A stretch of DNA of 60,000 bases from Owenia fusiformis (Eukaryota; Annelida; Polychaeta; Sabellida; Oweniidae). Below the pieces are notes generated by a model. It ran no database searches, had not been told where the DNA came from, and was given only the letters and a program-made list of their open reading frames with translations. The first letter of the stretch is position 1, and every line of letters begins with the position of its first letter. The position numbers and the translations under genes were made by a program. Shown here piece after piece: positions 1 to 26,008 of this stretch. Location of the stretch: assembly GCA_903813345.2 (NCBI GenBank), contig CAIIXF020000008.1, positions 30,322,005 to 30,382,004 of the forward strand, written 5' to 3'.

Positions 1-96
1 ACGTCACAACGCATGCGCGTAAATCGACATTTCATGCTCCAGAAGAAGTGAGTAGCTCCCATCATATTCTTTCGTATTCGGGGATTCCCCTTTTCC

Positions 97-210
97 ATCC
101 TATATGGTCATACAAACCTTATATGGATCTATCACATGTTATTCAAAATGGCGGACAACGGTCAGTTGGATTCCTATATGGTCATGTAAGCCTTATATGG
201 ATCTAGCACG
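97..210. repeat. Direct repeat, two about 38-bp copies
   Basis: A segment beginning CCTATATGGTCAT and ending TATATGGATCTA is present near 98-135 and again near 172-209. The copies differ at a few positions and have a period of about 73 bases. This is a short diverged tandem duplication of unknown origin. Confidence 0.6.
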
Positions 211-1008
211 TGAGTACCACGTGATCGAATACGAAGGCTGGACTTTGAGACATCCCCCCCCCCTGTTCATGGTCCAAAGATTTCAATGGAGAGCAGTTAC
301 CTTCTTCTAAGGCCACTGTATCGTGGCCTTCCAGTACAGATATATTCCTGCATGAACAAATGGTCATGTCGTAATCATAAAATTTGAAATCATATGTCCG
401 CCATTTTTCCACATCACAATTTGAATTGCGAGTTTTAGTCTTATTACCTCACCAAAAATTCCAAAACACACATAAAGTGATCAGTGTATTAGTTCACATC
501 TTCTGGATCGCTAACTTAGAATTTACAGCCAGTTACTAATGTCAGACGTTAACGACATTTCGTCCAGTTTTCGAACATCGCCATTTTTCTTGGAGCCATT
601 TTGTTTTAATTTTAGACGAAATCCTGATGAAATCATGTCATATCTCATCAAGGATTTGAGCTGGGTCCGGTTTGTTTAATGATTTATTTATCTGGCGATT
701 TTTAAAATATTCAATAAATTTATGACACCACGGCAAGCTTTTTCAAATAGAGTTCACAGTATTCCAGATGCAATCCCCTCTAGCCAAGTATTGGCTAGAG
801 ACTCGAGTAAGAGAGCAGTCTTCATCAAAATTAAAAAATCTTTAGCAAATCATTTATTTTCTTAGGATTCAACGGATCCTTGTTACACCCAACGAGGTGT
901 TCATTTTGACATATAAAACAGTAAAATCCATCCACAGATCTTTCGGCCTTTTAATGATTTAATTTTCAGGATATTTTACTAAAATCCCCCACTGACTGCC
1001 ATTAATAT

Positions 1009-1489
1009 CAGGCCTGTCAACTGTCCCGCAATTTGCGTATTTGTCACGCATTTGCTGAAGAATTTGAAGTCACGCCAGTTTTTTGCGTGACAGAAAATGT
1101 CACGCAAATACGCATTTTACAGAAAAAAATTATTTTGTAGAAATTTTTTTAAAATATTTTTACGATACGGTAAAAATACGAACGTCGGAAAAAACCGAAC
1201 GCAATTTGTTCGGATTTGTCACGCGAATCCCGTATATGTCACGCATGTTAATTGGAAATTTTTGCCCCCCCCCCCCCCCCCCCGTTTACAAGAACGCTAG
1301 CGTAGCGAGCACGAAAACTTTGAGGCGATCAAAGTTTGGCAAAGGTGCTCAAACTTTGGCCAAAGGTGTTTAAAAGTTGGCCAAAGGTGTTCAAAATTTG
1401 GACAAAAGTGTTCAGATTTGGACTTACATATGTAGGTGTCCAACATTTGTAAGTCACTCATATTAGGTGGTCCCAAGTTGAAAGCCCTG
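1009..1489. mobile_element. hAT-like non-autonomous element
   Basis: The ends are imperfect inverted repeats: the left begins CAGGCCTGTCAACT and the right, read on the other strand, begins CAGGGCTTTCAACT. CAGGG-type termini are usual for hAT elements. The interior holds a C homopolymer near 1265-1283 and spaced copies of a CCAAAGGTGTT-like motif near 1340-1400. No transposase frame is present. A shorter relative lies at about 41964-42090 on the other strand. The flanks are AT-rich and similar, but I could not settle an exact 8-bp target duplication. Confidence 0.55.
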
Positions 1490-1870
1490 CATTATAAACT
1501 TTGAAAAAAACTCAACTGAATCCTCATAATTTTATCATATTTCATAAGTGATCAAAACAACTGTAATCGCTTGGGATTCAAAGGATTCTAAGAGATCAAA
1601 GCTAGAACAATATGTTGACAACCCCCGTTTTAACATTTGCCGCATAATCTTTCGGCCTTTTAGGTTATAAAGTCATTATTTCGATTTTCGACCATTAATG
1701 AAGTACTTGGATCCGAGATTCATTTTCCCGGGATTCATGACGCTTATATATCCATTATTCTACGCCATGCTCCCTTCGAAGACCTACCTCTGCTCTTCGG
1801 TCTACATGTTCAAGGCTAAATTACTAACTTTCTATGACACTGCTTCTTTAAAGAGGCTCGATTATATCAA

Positions 1871-1875
1871 CCAAT
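1871..1875 (+). promoter_or_regulatory. CCAAT box upstream of MCM5
   Basis: A CCAAT pentamer within AACCAATCA lies about 120 bases before the MCM5 ATG, a usual spacing for NF-Y sites in cell-cycle promoters. The motif is seen; its use is inferred. Confidence 0.4.
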
Positions 1876-1941
1876 CAAATTTGAGGTCATAGTTGAAGGG
1901 TTCGGTAATTTACGGAGAACCCGAAGACGACGCGCGAACAG

Positions 1942-1954
1942 TTTCGCGCCAAAA
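1942..1954 (+). promoter_or_regulatory. E2F binding site, MCM5 promoter
   Basis: TTTCGCGCCAAAA matches the E2F consensus TTTSGCGC(C/G)AAA and lies 36 bases before the ATG. MCM2-7 genes are classic E2F targets induced at G1/S in animals, so both sequence and position support a functional site. No TATA box is evident. Confidence 0.8.
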
Positions 1955-1990
1955 TTCATTTCCGCCGTGAAAATAAAGAACCAAAAAATC

Positions 1991-16483
<14,493 letters not shown>

Positions 16484-16837
16484 CCATAGCAACATACAGC
16501 ATTTTACCATAGCAACAATCAAGATCGTTGTACTAACATTGTATAACCATAGCAACAAGGAACAATCACAGACAACCGTAACTACATTCAAAGTTACACA
16601 ATGGATGAACTGTTGTCTAGTTGTCTTAACAACATCAAGAATACTAAACTATAGTATCATAAAAGTTGTTTCAAATCCTAGGGATGATGTGGAAGTTATT
16701 GTTAAAATAACGAATAATGTAAATATCTAATGTATTGCATATAGGACATTTAGCAAGCACTCTTTGATATTGCATACCGGAATACTTCTATAAAATCATG
16801 TTCAAGTTGAAGAATTGCCAAACTAAATGTAAAATAT

Positions 16838-16896
16838 AATAAAATACATGGTAAGATTTGATTGAGGTTTGAATACCCATATTGAAATAAATAAAT
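16838..16896 (+). terminator. MCM5 poly(A) signal cluster
   Basis: AATAAA occurs at 16838-16843, 16886-16891 and 16890-16895, 355-412 bases after the MCM5 stop. Which is used cannot be told from the sequence. Confidence 0.55.
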
Positions 16897-16899
16897 CAT

Positions 16900-18720
16900 T
16901 ATATTTTATAAAGAAAAAATAAGTCTCCGTCACTTTGCTGAAAGCAGTGAACTTTCATGAGAAAAATTTAATTTGGTATCATGCTTTTCTCGTGACCAGC
17001 ATTGGATGGTTGTTTCTGTTGTTATGTCATCGCAAAAAACTGGTGACATTTTGTTATGGTCTCCGTTTCTGTGACGGCGGATGGCGGTTGGCGTCTATAA
17101 CAAATTTTTTAAATTTCCAATAACTTAACAAATACTGTGTAGACTGACTTCAGTTTTTTCTAAAAATCATCCACAAGTTTTTAGAAGTTCAAAGCTGACT
17201 TTATATTTAAGATTTGACCTTCAGTGACCTTTTCAAGGTAAAAAAAAGGTCAAGGTATTTTTTCAACTTGTTTCAAATCGACCAATTTTTTTCAAGTCAT
17301 CTACAAGTTATGATAAGTTCAAATCTGATTTGAGATTTGACCTTCTCAAGGTCAATATGGTATTTTCTCAACTTCCTTCAAATTGACAATTTTTTCAGAA
17401 TCATCTAGAAGTTTTCAAAAGTTCAGATCTGACTATAGCTTTGACCTTCAATGACATTCTCAAGGGTAAAAAAATATTTGACCTTCTCAAGGTCAAACGG
17501 TCTTTTTCAACTTGCTTCAAAGGAGTTTACCAATTTTTTTTCAAAATCATCTACAAGTTCTCAGAAGTTCAAATCTGACTAGATTTGAGAATTCACCTTC
17601 AATGACCTTCTCAGAGTCAAAAAAGGTATTTTTCAACTTGCTTCAAATTGACCAATTTTCTATTTCAAAATCTGCATCCACTAGTTCTCAGAAATTCAGA
17701 TTGAACTCATAATATTGTGACCAACTAGAGTTGTTTGGATCACACTTGAATGGATGAAGTAATGCTATGCAAATTAATTTAAGATTTGAATGAGCCACGT
17801 GTGTGAAGGTGGTATGATGATTAAGACTAACCCGATCCCGAGATCTCTTGGTCGCTATAGCAACAATTTCACACAAGATATTTTAGTATTAATATGATGT
17901 TTTTGTACATGAAGAGGATATTGTATGAAATGAGTGCAAAATGTTGAAGACTTTTTGAACAACCCTCGTATGTTTATTAAATCTCTGCAGTGTCAGTCAC
18001 ACAAACTACAATTTTATGGCCAGTCACAACAGCTGCAATCAACTTTAAAGCAGAGTCCAGAAGAGCAGGTCATGTCGTATCCGATATCTCCGACACATTG
18101 GCAGTATTTCCCACAATCCCCAGTCGGGTGATCAGTGAAGCTGGCACCCGCAGACTGGGCACAGGCGGCGCTACACGTAGCTGTAAATGCATGAATTAAT
18201 TCACTTTTTTACGTTCTAACTACCATTACGTTCTTAAGTCATTAAGACTAAAAAATCTGAATACATTTATCAAATTTCAAACAAGAACTTTGATAAGCTG
18301 TCTTAATCGTGTTAAACTGATCCATTCACAAACCTGTATTTTATTAATTGTACAGGGTGGGCCAGGGCGACCCTAGTTATATTTTTGCCAGTTCAGAATA
18401 GGTGATATTTTTGGCACACCCTGTATATCAAGATTATTTGCATTGTAAAGGAACTGTACTGAATTATTTTACCTAATGGATCAATGTTTTAATTATCCTA
18501 TATAAATATTTATCTATTTTATTTTGTTCAATCACTTTGGTATTTTCTATACCGACGAAAAGTACTTAGAAATATGCATATAGCTGAGTTACTGAAGTGT
18601 TCCTATTCATTTAAGTAATTTGATATTATCAATATCCCATTTTGAGATATGTGTCATATTATTTAAATGAATTGTACAAGCTATAAGCTATACGAGCCGA
18701 CATTAGGAATAGTGTGACAC
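16900..18720. other. Intergenic region between convergent MCM5 and chitinase
   Basis: No gene is supported. It contains the degenerate tandem repeat at 17145-17710. The rest is unremarkable AT-rich sequence with short open frames. Confidence 0.6.
17145..17710. repeat. Degenerate tandem repeat, units about 100-145 bp
   Basis: About five units each contain AATCATCTACAAGTT-like, AGAAGTTCAAATCTGACT-like, TTGACCTTCTCAAGGTCA-like and TTTTTCAACTTGCTTCAAAT-like segments in the same order. The units start near 17166, 17297, 17398, 17544 and 17668. Strong divergence between units implies an old array. Confidence 0.7.
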
Positions 18721-18724
18721 TTAT

Positions 18725-18730
18725 TTTATT
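18725..18730 (-). terminator. Chitinase poly(A) signal
   Basis: AATAAA on the minus strand, 160 bases beyond the chitinase stop. Another AATAAA on this strand overlaps the AATTTATTTATG near 18806. Confidence 0.5.
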
Positions 18731-18889
18731 AAATAACGTGGAAACATTACATCACAAAGACATAAAACAACACAATAAGCATATTTGGGTTACACCAGCT
18801 TGTTAATTTATTTATGCTAAAAATCATCAAAATCATACAATAAAAGCGAGGAATATAACACGCACTTTGCCTCTGGTATCCGCACGTAC

Positions 18890-21800
18890 TTAATATGTAC
18901 ACTGAGCAGAAGAATCGTCCCAACATGTATTTTCTGGGCAATTCAACTCGTATCCGACTCCGTTAGCACACTGACAAAACATTGTGCATTGTACGGTTGG
19001 ATGATTTGTGTAGGCGCAAGTGGGGCATGCTAAGCACATGTCAGTGCATGTACCACCTAGGACCAAAGAAATATTATAATTAAAAGTTATTCACTGAGAG
19101 GGTTAAGATACAGAATATATGCATGTCACGTTGAACCTAAACCATGAGTATATAGTTTTGTGCTGAATGATGGCACAGTAATCGGTTTATTGAATAAATC
19201 TTAAAAAGGATGAAAAAGCGAATACTGCGCCATCTATTATCGTCAAACACCTACGCATGTCTCACATTTTGACAACATTAAACGAAGATTGTAAGTTTAG
19301 GGTTTGAGGGACAAATATACAATACAATATGGAGTTTAAGCTTGCAATGTTTTTCACAACCTAAACGTGAACGGAAAATATTTAAGCGATGCCTTTGTAT
19401 GGGCGATCGGTCATACAGGTTGGCGTTTCGATTTTATATGCAAGCTTAAACTCCCGATTGACTACATGTATCTACCATATTAGTGCCTCGAGGAAAACTT
19501 GATGCTTGTCTTGAATGAATTGCAGCAAAATATGGAGAATGCAAAATGCAAAAGAAATGAAGTTAGTGTAGCCATAGACACGTACACTAAATAACACGTA
19601 TAATAGTCTTGCCACGAACCCCTTTGAACCCGCCACACCCCCAACACCCCCCCCCCTCCATGGAAAACAACACCATGCATCGCTCATATTTGACTATCTA
19701 TGGTGAAGTTTAATTCACGGGTAAAAGCATGAGACGCTTGCGAACACACAGGCAACAAAACCAAACGTTACACAAATCACAAGACACAAAATATCTGAAC
19801 AGTTGCAGAAGGCTAACCTGGAGAAGCTGTTGAAGTTGTAGTTGTTGCAGCTGTTGTAGTTGTGGTTGTAGCAGCGGTGGTGGTTGTAGCACCAGCAACA
19901 GTTGTTGTTGTGGGACCTTGGGTTGTAGTTGCGCCACCACTAGAAAAACAACTCAATTAAACATGCGACTTTCACATGGCTACTTATGAAGTAATAAACA
20001 TGACGTAACCACTCAAAAGAAGATTTTGAAAAACGGAAACGGCAAATATTATTCAAATATTATTATCTTGAAATTATTATCTTAAATATTCCCTTGAGTT
20101 GACATTGACCTCATCAGATTTAGTAAAAACGAAGACAATGCAAATATACTTTTCTGAAAAGGTAATTGCAGACATGTCTTCATATCTAATAAATTGGGGA
20201 CAAGAAATGACATTGGTTGGACCAGCAATGTAGTGAGGCCACTCTCAGGGGCACGTTTGTATTCACACCGTCTTACCATGGTATAGGAGTTCCATCTAGG
20301 CATGTGTCGAGGTTATCAACAATTGCGTTCATAAGAGGGTAAGCCCCACCGCCACACTGGTTACTGAAATCATCCAAGTCTAAAGCCCACACGATAACAC
20401 CAGGGAAGTTGTTCTCAGCTATCCAGCGAGTCTAAATAAAGGGATGTTTATGTATCACGAAGATGTTGGATGAGTAGCAGATCGAGTGCACAAAGTTAGG
20501 GTTTCGTTATCTCTAAATAATTACTAGTATGTGTACCACCTACCTTCTCTATTACAGAAGGGACGTCATCATAGCCAACCCATTGGTCACTGTGGTATGC
20601 AAATGGCGCTTTAATTTCGTCATTCCAAATTCTATTTCCACCGTACTTAGCACCAAGGAAGTCCAAACACACCTTCAAAATAAAAGTATAGTATTGATAA
20701 TGCATGGTGTTTTAGGGCACGTGCTATTAATTGGTATCATTCCATGCTACAATTAATGTTTGCTATCATGTCATACTTTTTGTCATGGGATAGCCGCATA
20801 CTGCTTGGAATGCCACAACCAGGACGTCTTCATATTAAAAGACTCAGTGAGTGTTTATATGCATTAGTTGAATACCTCGTAGTATGCCAAGAACCCGTAT
20901 GTTCTTGTCCATGTGCCGTTTACTCCCTCTCCAGTTGCCGGGGCGTCAAGACCGAAAGTTGATGGGTTGGCCAAAGTAAAAGATCTACCGTAAAGAGGGA
21001 TACCGATGTTCAGCTTGTCTCTGTCAGCGCCCAGAGATACCCAGTAATTAGATGACCATTCCTAAAATCAGAAATTTAACCTTCTCTATCGTTACCTCTA
21101 CGACACGATGATTAAAAAGCGGTCATTTGAAGATCACTACAATCAGAAGTTGACTCAAGTATTTTTCAATTTTTTGATTATTGATCTGGGAAAGTTTTGC
21201 CAAAGTTTTGTAACATCACGGGGAAATGTAGTTCAGGGGTTCAAATAAAGTAAGGGGACCCAGATTTTAAGTCTGAATAAAAGTCTTTCCGTCCTAAAAT
21301 TGTTCTGGGCCCTAAAACCACTGGGCCCAAATTTTGAAAATAAAGGCCCATTTTCTTCAGTGATACTTTGGCCTAAAATTTAAAAAAGGCTCAAAAGGCC
21401 GTGCTCCCCCCTAAAGATTCCATTTCTTTGGTTTTAGTTTCCCAAGCCCCAGTTACACACGAGAACTAAAATAAACAATTTTCTCCCGGGAGACTTACAG
21501 TTGTCCAATACTCGTCATCGGATCCGGCCTGGCTAGCGCGAGAATACAGTGGGGCGTTATGGTCAGTGTCAGTCTCCCATGCTCCGTGGAAATCGTAAGA
21601 CATCACGTTGATGAAATCCAATGCGCTTTAAGAATCAATTGAAAAAGAAAATTCTAATATTCGAATTGTTTATTATTATAACTTATAGATTACATCAGAA
21701 AGTTCTCAAGATAATTATAATTTTTATGCAAATATGCAAATAGAAATACTGATCTTGCTTTGTCATTAAAAATTCAAAATTCAGTCAAAGTGATATCATA

Positions 21801-24800
21801 TATGAAATAACATCTGGAAATGTGGTTTTTAAAGTGTTCATCAACTTGGAAAATTTGATTTTCTGGGTTATAAGGATACGAAACGACTCTTGCATGCTAT
21901 ATTTCAGGGAATATCGAAACCTCACTCCGTCCCACTCTTTTAGGCTAGGTTAGTGTATTAGGCATTTTAAAAGCTAGAAAGTGGAGAGGCAACCACAGTA
22001 AATTAATTAAGAGTGACTCACTATGCCTCCCCAAATCTAATGCGCTAAAGAATCAAGATACAGACAATCAAATTTTCAAAGCATAATATGTCTACTGAGC
22101 ATCAAGGTCGGCGGACCGACTTACGCATTAATTTCTGGGACTTCGTAAGCCGAATCGACGGTTGCTTTCCCGGCTCCTACAGCGGCAGTTAGGAGAAGCG
22201 TCGGCCCTGTTGTATCAGCATCAAACGCTGCTCTTAGTTCCTGAAAGAATATAAGTACACATTATCTTTCTTGGCAAAAACTACAAATGTCCCGCCATAC
22301 GGTTCACTTTATAAACATGAACATTAACTTTTAAATATCACTGTGACAAACAGAATTGAAGTAATGTATTTGAAAAAGGCTTCCTCAATTGCTTCTAACT
22401 TTTCAAGTTTTTATAAACAAAACATGTATTCACGCACAAGAAATATATGTCAAGTTAGTTAGAACATAAACCCCAATCCTCAATTGTAATCCTGAAGAAA
22501 AAATTAAGGTTCAAAGAAAAAACAGTCCGATCCTATCCAATCAGAGCTTAAAGAGGATATACGAACCTGGCAAAGGAGTGTGAATCTTTGTTTGTCCTCT
22601 GGCGGGCTACCACGGTTGGCAGGATACTCAAAGTCCAGATCTAGTCCATCAAAGTTCCTACTCCTGAGGAAGGTCAGTGCCGAGTTGATGAATGCTGCGC
22701 GTGTTTGGGTCGTGGCCATCATATCAGAGACGACATCCATGCCGAAGTTCCATCCACCAATGGCGAGGAGCGTCTTCAATTCCGGGTTTTGATTTTTAAG
22801 ATTGTTAAATTGCTCGTACCTATAAAAGAAGAACTCATAATTATCTCTTCTAGCTGCGCACAAACTTTCGTTTGTCACAATATTTGCAGGTCTTGTTCCT
22901 GAATACCACACGTCGATGTGATGCTTTAATCATATTTGAAACGTCTTTCTTTTTCTTGACAGAATTTAACAATTTTTTCAGAGCATTTAATTTAGACAAA
23001 ATTTTGAATCTGCCATTCTGTTTCCGTCAGAAAGAAAATATGTTAAGTAGGCTACGTTTTCCGCGTATGTTCATCATTCTTCTACCCCAGAGGTCTATCC
23101 CATATACCTTTGCTTCGACGTTTCCCATCATCGCCCACAAACATGCATGACCAGGTATACTTACAAGCCACCGGGTCCATCGTCGTTCCACTCATAGGGG
23201 ATGATTTCAAACGTTGTAGCATCAATTACACCGAATGAATACATCAAATGGGTGCAGAGGTTGGGGTTGATGTCTGGGGGGTTAAACGTGCCTGGGCTGG
23301 GCCTGAAATGACCATTTGTCTATGTACTACATGCAACGCAGCGCCAACACAGACTGCATTTCAAAAAAACTGAATTTTAGTTTTTTAATTTAACTTGATA
23401 CGTTTGAACTTATTGAATCTTAGAAAATATATATTATCGGGACTTGGATTTAAAAATGCTTCAAGATTTATCCTGTGAATTCGTAAAAGATTATTTAGAA
23501 TTGGGAAATGGACAGAAAGACTCGACTTGTTCTGTTCCGGCTACTACATACCTATATTGGGACCAATTTGTGTGATAGCATATCACTCGCTTGTTGCTGG
23601 CTACTACAATCATAATGATTTACGATTAATGATAACAGTTATAATTTACGATTAATGATAACAGTAAAATAATGTTATTATTAGATTTCTATGGAATGTA
23701 TTCGACTTACAAGACATTTATCTTTAAAAATTTGTTAAAAATATCATCATTTTGAAATGTATGGAGGAACATTTGATGATTAAAAAATTCAACTTTTTTT
23801 GAAAAATGGCGGAGTAGTTATAAATAACGATAAAGTTAAAGTGGCTATAACAGCCTTTAAGGATTATGACAAAGTTGGAGAAGTTATATCAATATAGAAT
23901 ATAAATAAAAGATTATGGTAAAGTTAGAGTGGTTAAAAGTACACTCCCCTCCATAAGTTTGGCAACCTTTTTTCCCCATTGAACTACGTGTTAAAGCCTC
24001 TTTACCTTTGAATTTTTATTTACTTAACCTGCGATGAAAATACTTATACTATTGTTGGAAACGTAATTTGACTTTAATTCCAGTACCTCCAAATTTTCTC
24101 AATTTTTTTCCTCAATTACAATAGGTCGTAAATTGATGATAAATTTGATGAATTTTTGAAAATCGACATTCCCATGTTAACCAATGGGAAATGGTAGGTT
24201 TGCCGCAAGTCATATGACAGAATATCCATCCATCCGAGTCCTTGCAAAAAATACAAGTTAGACAGGCAATTCAATTTGCTAACTTTATTTAACAAAAAAT
24301 TGATATGTTTCTTCAGGTTCAACAAAGTTATAAGGCTTTAAAGTCAAAATTGTTTTTCAAAAAACCTCTCCCATTGAAATAACACAGGAGGCGAAAAATT
24401 ATTTTCTAAAATGACTTTGAAGCGCTGTAACTTTAATATTCATCAAATAAACTAAACACTTAGTGTTCATAAAAGTTAGACAATTCAATTTTCTATATAA
24501 AAATATTTTTTGCTGAATCTTTTACTGAAAAGATATCCTGATTTCTGATTTGCCCCGAACCCTCCATTTCCCATTGGATTACATGGGAATGACGATTTTC
24601 AAAAATTCATCAAATTTATCATCAATTTTCAACCTATTGTAATTGAGGAAAAAATTGAGAAAAATTTGGAGGTATTGGAAATAAAGTCAAGTTACGTTTC
24701 CATCAATATTATAAGTTATTTTATCGCCGGTTAAGTAAATAAAAATTCAAACGTAAAGAGGCTTTAACACGTAGTTCAATGGGGAAAAAAGGTTGCCAAA

Positions 24801-24949
24801 CTTATGGAGGGGAGTGTACGTCTTTAGGACAGTGACAATGTATTGTTGTAGTCGTTTAGATGAACTTCCTTACCTGGCTTTCTCTCCTTGAGAAAGGTGG
24901 CACCAAATGCCACTGTAGCCAAAGCCAATAAGATCCAATGACTAAACAT
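18890..24949 (-). CDS. Secreted GH18 chitinase (11 coding exons)
   Basis: A family 18 chitinase that hydrolyses beta-1,4-GlcNAc polymers outside the cell. Exons in transcript order: 24874-24949, 23552-23600, 23165-23302, 22567-22819, 22125-22240, 21499-21625, 20876-21061, 20544-20672, 20277-20431, 19818-19939, 18890-19056. All are GT-AG with agreeing phases, giving 505 residues. Residues 1-20 form a signal peptide ([17 protein letters not shown]). The TIM barrel shows [20 protein letters not shown] (105-114) and the catalytic [11 protein letters not shown] (144-154) with E152 as acid/base, then VMSYDFHG and [10 protein letters not shown]. Residues about 410-450 are a Thr/Ala-rich, probably O-glycosylated linker. 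The last 55 residues hold ten cysteines in a CBM14/peritrophin-like spacing. All catalytic residues are present, so activity is expected. It resembles acidic mammalian chitinase and chitotriosidase; orthology was not tested. The second exon's acceptor (TAG|CC) is weak but forced by phase. Confidence 0.94.
19332..19453. repeat. Short inverted repeat in chitinase intron
   Basis: GAGTTTAAGCTTGCA near 19332 and TGCAAGCTTAAACTC near 19439 are perfect inverted copies about 90 bases apart, a likely MITE of about 120 bp. Confidence 0.55.
23940..24818. mobile_element. TA-flanked fold-back element with about 250-bp arms
   Basis: The element spans 23942-24816 (875 bp) in the chitinase intron after coding exon 1. 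It begins CACTCCCCTCCATAAGTTTG and ends with the inverse. TA flanks both sides. The inverted arms (23942-24193 and 24564-24816) match with few changes across 250 bases. There is no transposase. Related fragments occur near 41848-41880, 44101-44138, 44446-44484 and 59430-59480, so it is a local repeat family, probably of Tc1/mariner type. Confidence 0.82.
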
Positions 24950-25369
24950 TTTGTGATATGTTTGTCTCAATATAAGTTCTACAAATGGCCTAAAATACAA
25001 TAAGACATTTCAATACTTTGTCCCAACTTTGTTTTTTCATAAATGCTTTTAAAATTGATAACTAAGTACAGTAATTTGAAGGTATCGTACTCTTTAGAAT
25101 TATACTTGATTATGGATTGGGGACTTACACGAACAAAAAAGGATTTGATTTCATAACGTAATTAAATGGCTGATAGGTAGACATCACTTCATGCGACTAG
25201 TAGCTTATTGATAGCTTATTCAATTTTGTAAAATATTACAAAAAAGATTTTTTGAAAAAAATCAGCATTAAGGTAGGTTTATTAATTTTTGATTGGACTT
25301 ACCCGATTTACTGTTAAAGCTCCAACCCTGTTAGTTTGTAATGAATGTGAAACTGCTTCGTTTTTTATA
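24950..25369 (-). promoter_or_regulatory. Chitinase promoter, TATA box and non-coding leader exon
   Basis: On the minus strand TATAAAAA lies at 25362-25369. About 60 bases downstream a leader exon ends at donor CGG|GTAAGT (exon end 25303). An acceptor TTTTAG ends at 24990, so the second exon (from 24989) carries a 40-base leader before the ATG at 24949. This gives a spliced 5'UTR with an intron of about 313 bases. The TATA box suggests tissue-specific rather than housekeeping expression. The exact transcription start is inferred. Confidence 0.65.
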
Positions 25370-25838
25370 CCATGCTCCATTATCAGCACCATAATTCAAA
25401 ACAATGAGATAAGATGTGAAAACGCCCAACCTTGACAAAATAATTTTGTAATTTCAGCATTCGCCTCCCTTCTTATCTGGGAGCGCCAAACTTAGAAGGC
25501 AATAACCCCGTTTTCGGAATATTACTCCATTTTTGGAAATTTTGATCAACAGATCTAAAGTTGATATTGAATAATCTAGTCTCATGCTTTCTAAGAATGT
25601 GTTCATGACCGGTAACTGGTCAAAACGGGGAGCAAATGATATTTGGATGTTAAATTTGCAAAGGGAACCAAATTAAGTTAACCATTCTGTCAATTAATGC
25701 AAGTCCAGATAAGTGACCATTGTCCACCCATTTTGGTTTAGTTTTTAAAGGGGCAACAAAAAATAGGAATTTTATTTTGGAAAATTGTAACACTTTACAG
25801 CAATCTTGCATTTCTATTGTCCAAGGGTTCTAACTAGG

Positions 25839-26008
25839 CATGGACGGAGCGCTATTTTTCTTAGTAGTACGCCAACACGGGAAAACAAGTTGAGCGAAGC
25901 AAAAAATGAGCGTCTGGGGGGTTCTCCCCCAGATTTTGGTTGTATTTTGAGCGAATTTACAACCATCTGGTACATCTAGGTACCAGCGTTCCGGGCGCAA
26001 CGCCAATG
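25839..26008. mobile_element. Short interspersed element, copy 1 (CATGG...CCAATG ends)
   Basis: A 170-bp segment shares AGTAGTACGCCAACAC, GGTTCTCCCCC and CAACCATCTGGTAC in the same order with 37582-37786. Its ends are imperfect inverted repeats of CATGGGCGTAGCGC type. It is non-coding; superfamily unclear, possibly hAT-like. Confidence 0.6.

Larger units (their letters stand above)
1..1930. other. Upstream flank of MCM5, no gene seen
   Basis: No coding region is supported here. Open frames are short and lack conserved residues or paired splice sites. The stretch holds a diverged direct repeat near 97-210 and a hAT-like element at 1009-1489. From about 1860 it grades into the MCM5 promoter. 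Confidence 0.6.

Noticed and set aside
19710-19940. Gln/Leu/Pro-rich minus-strand frame
   Set aside because: This is the wrong frame of the chitinase Thr-rich linker exon (19818-19939); the splice phase selects the Thr/Ala reading.
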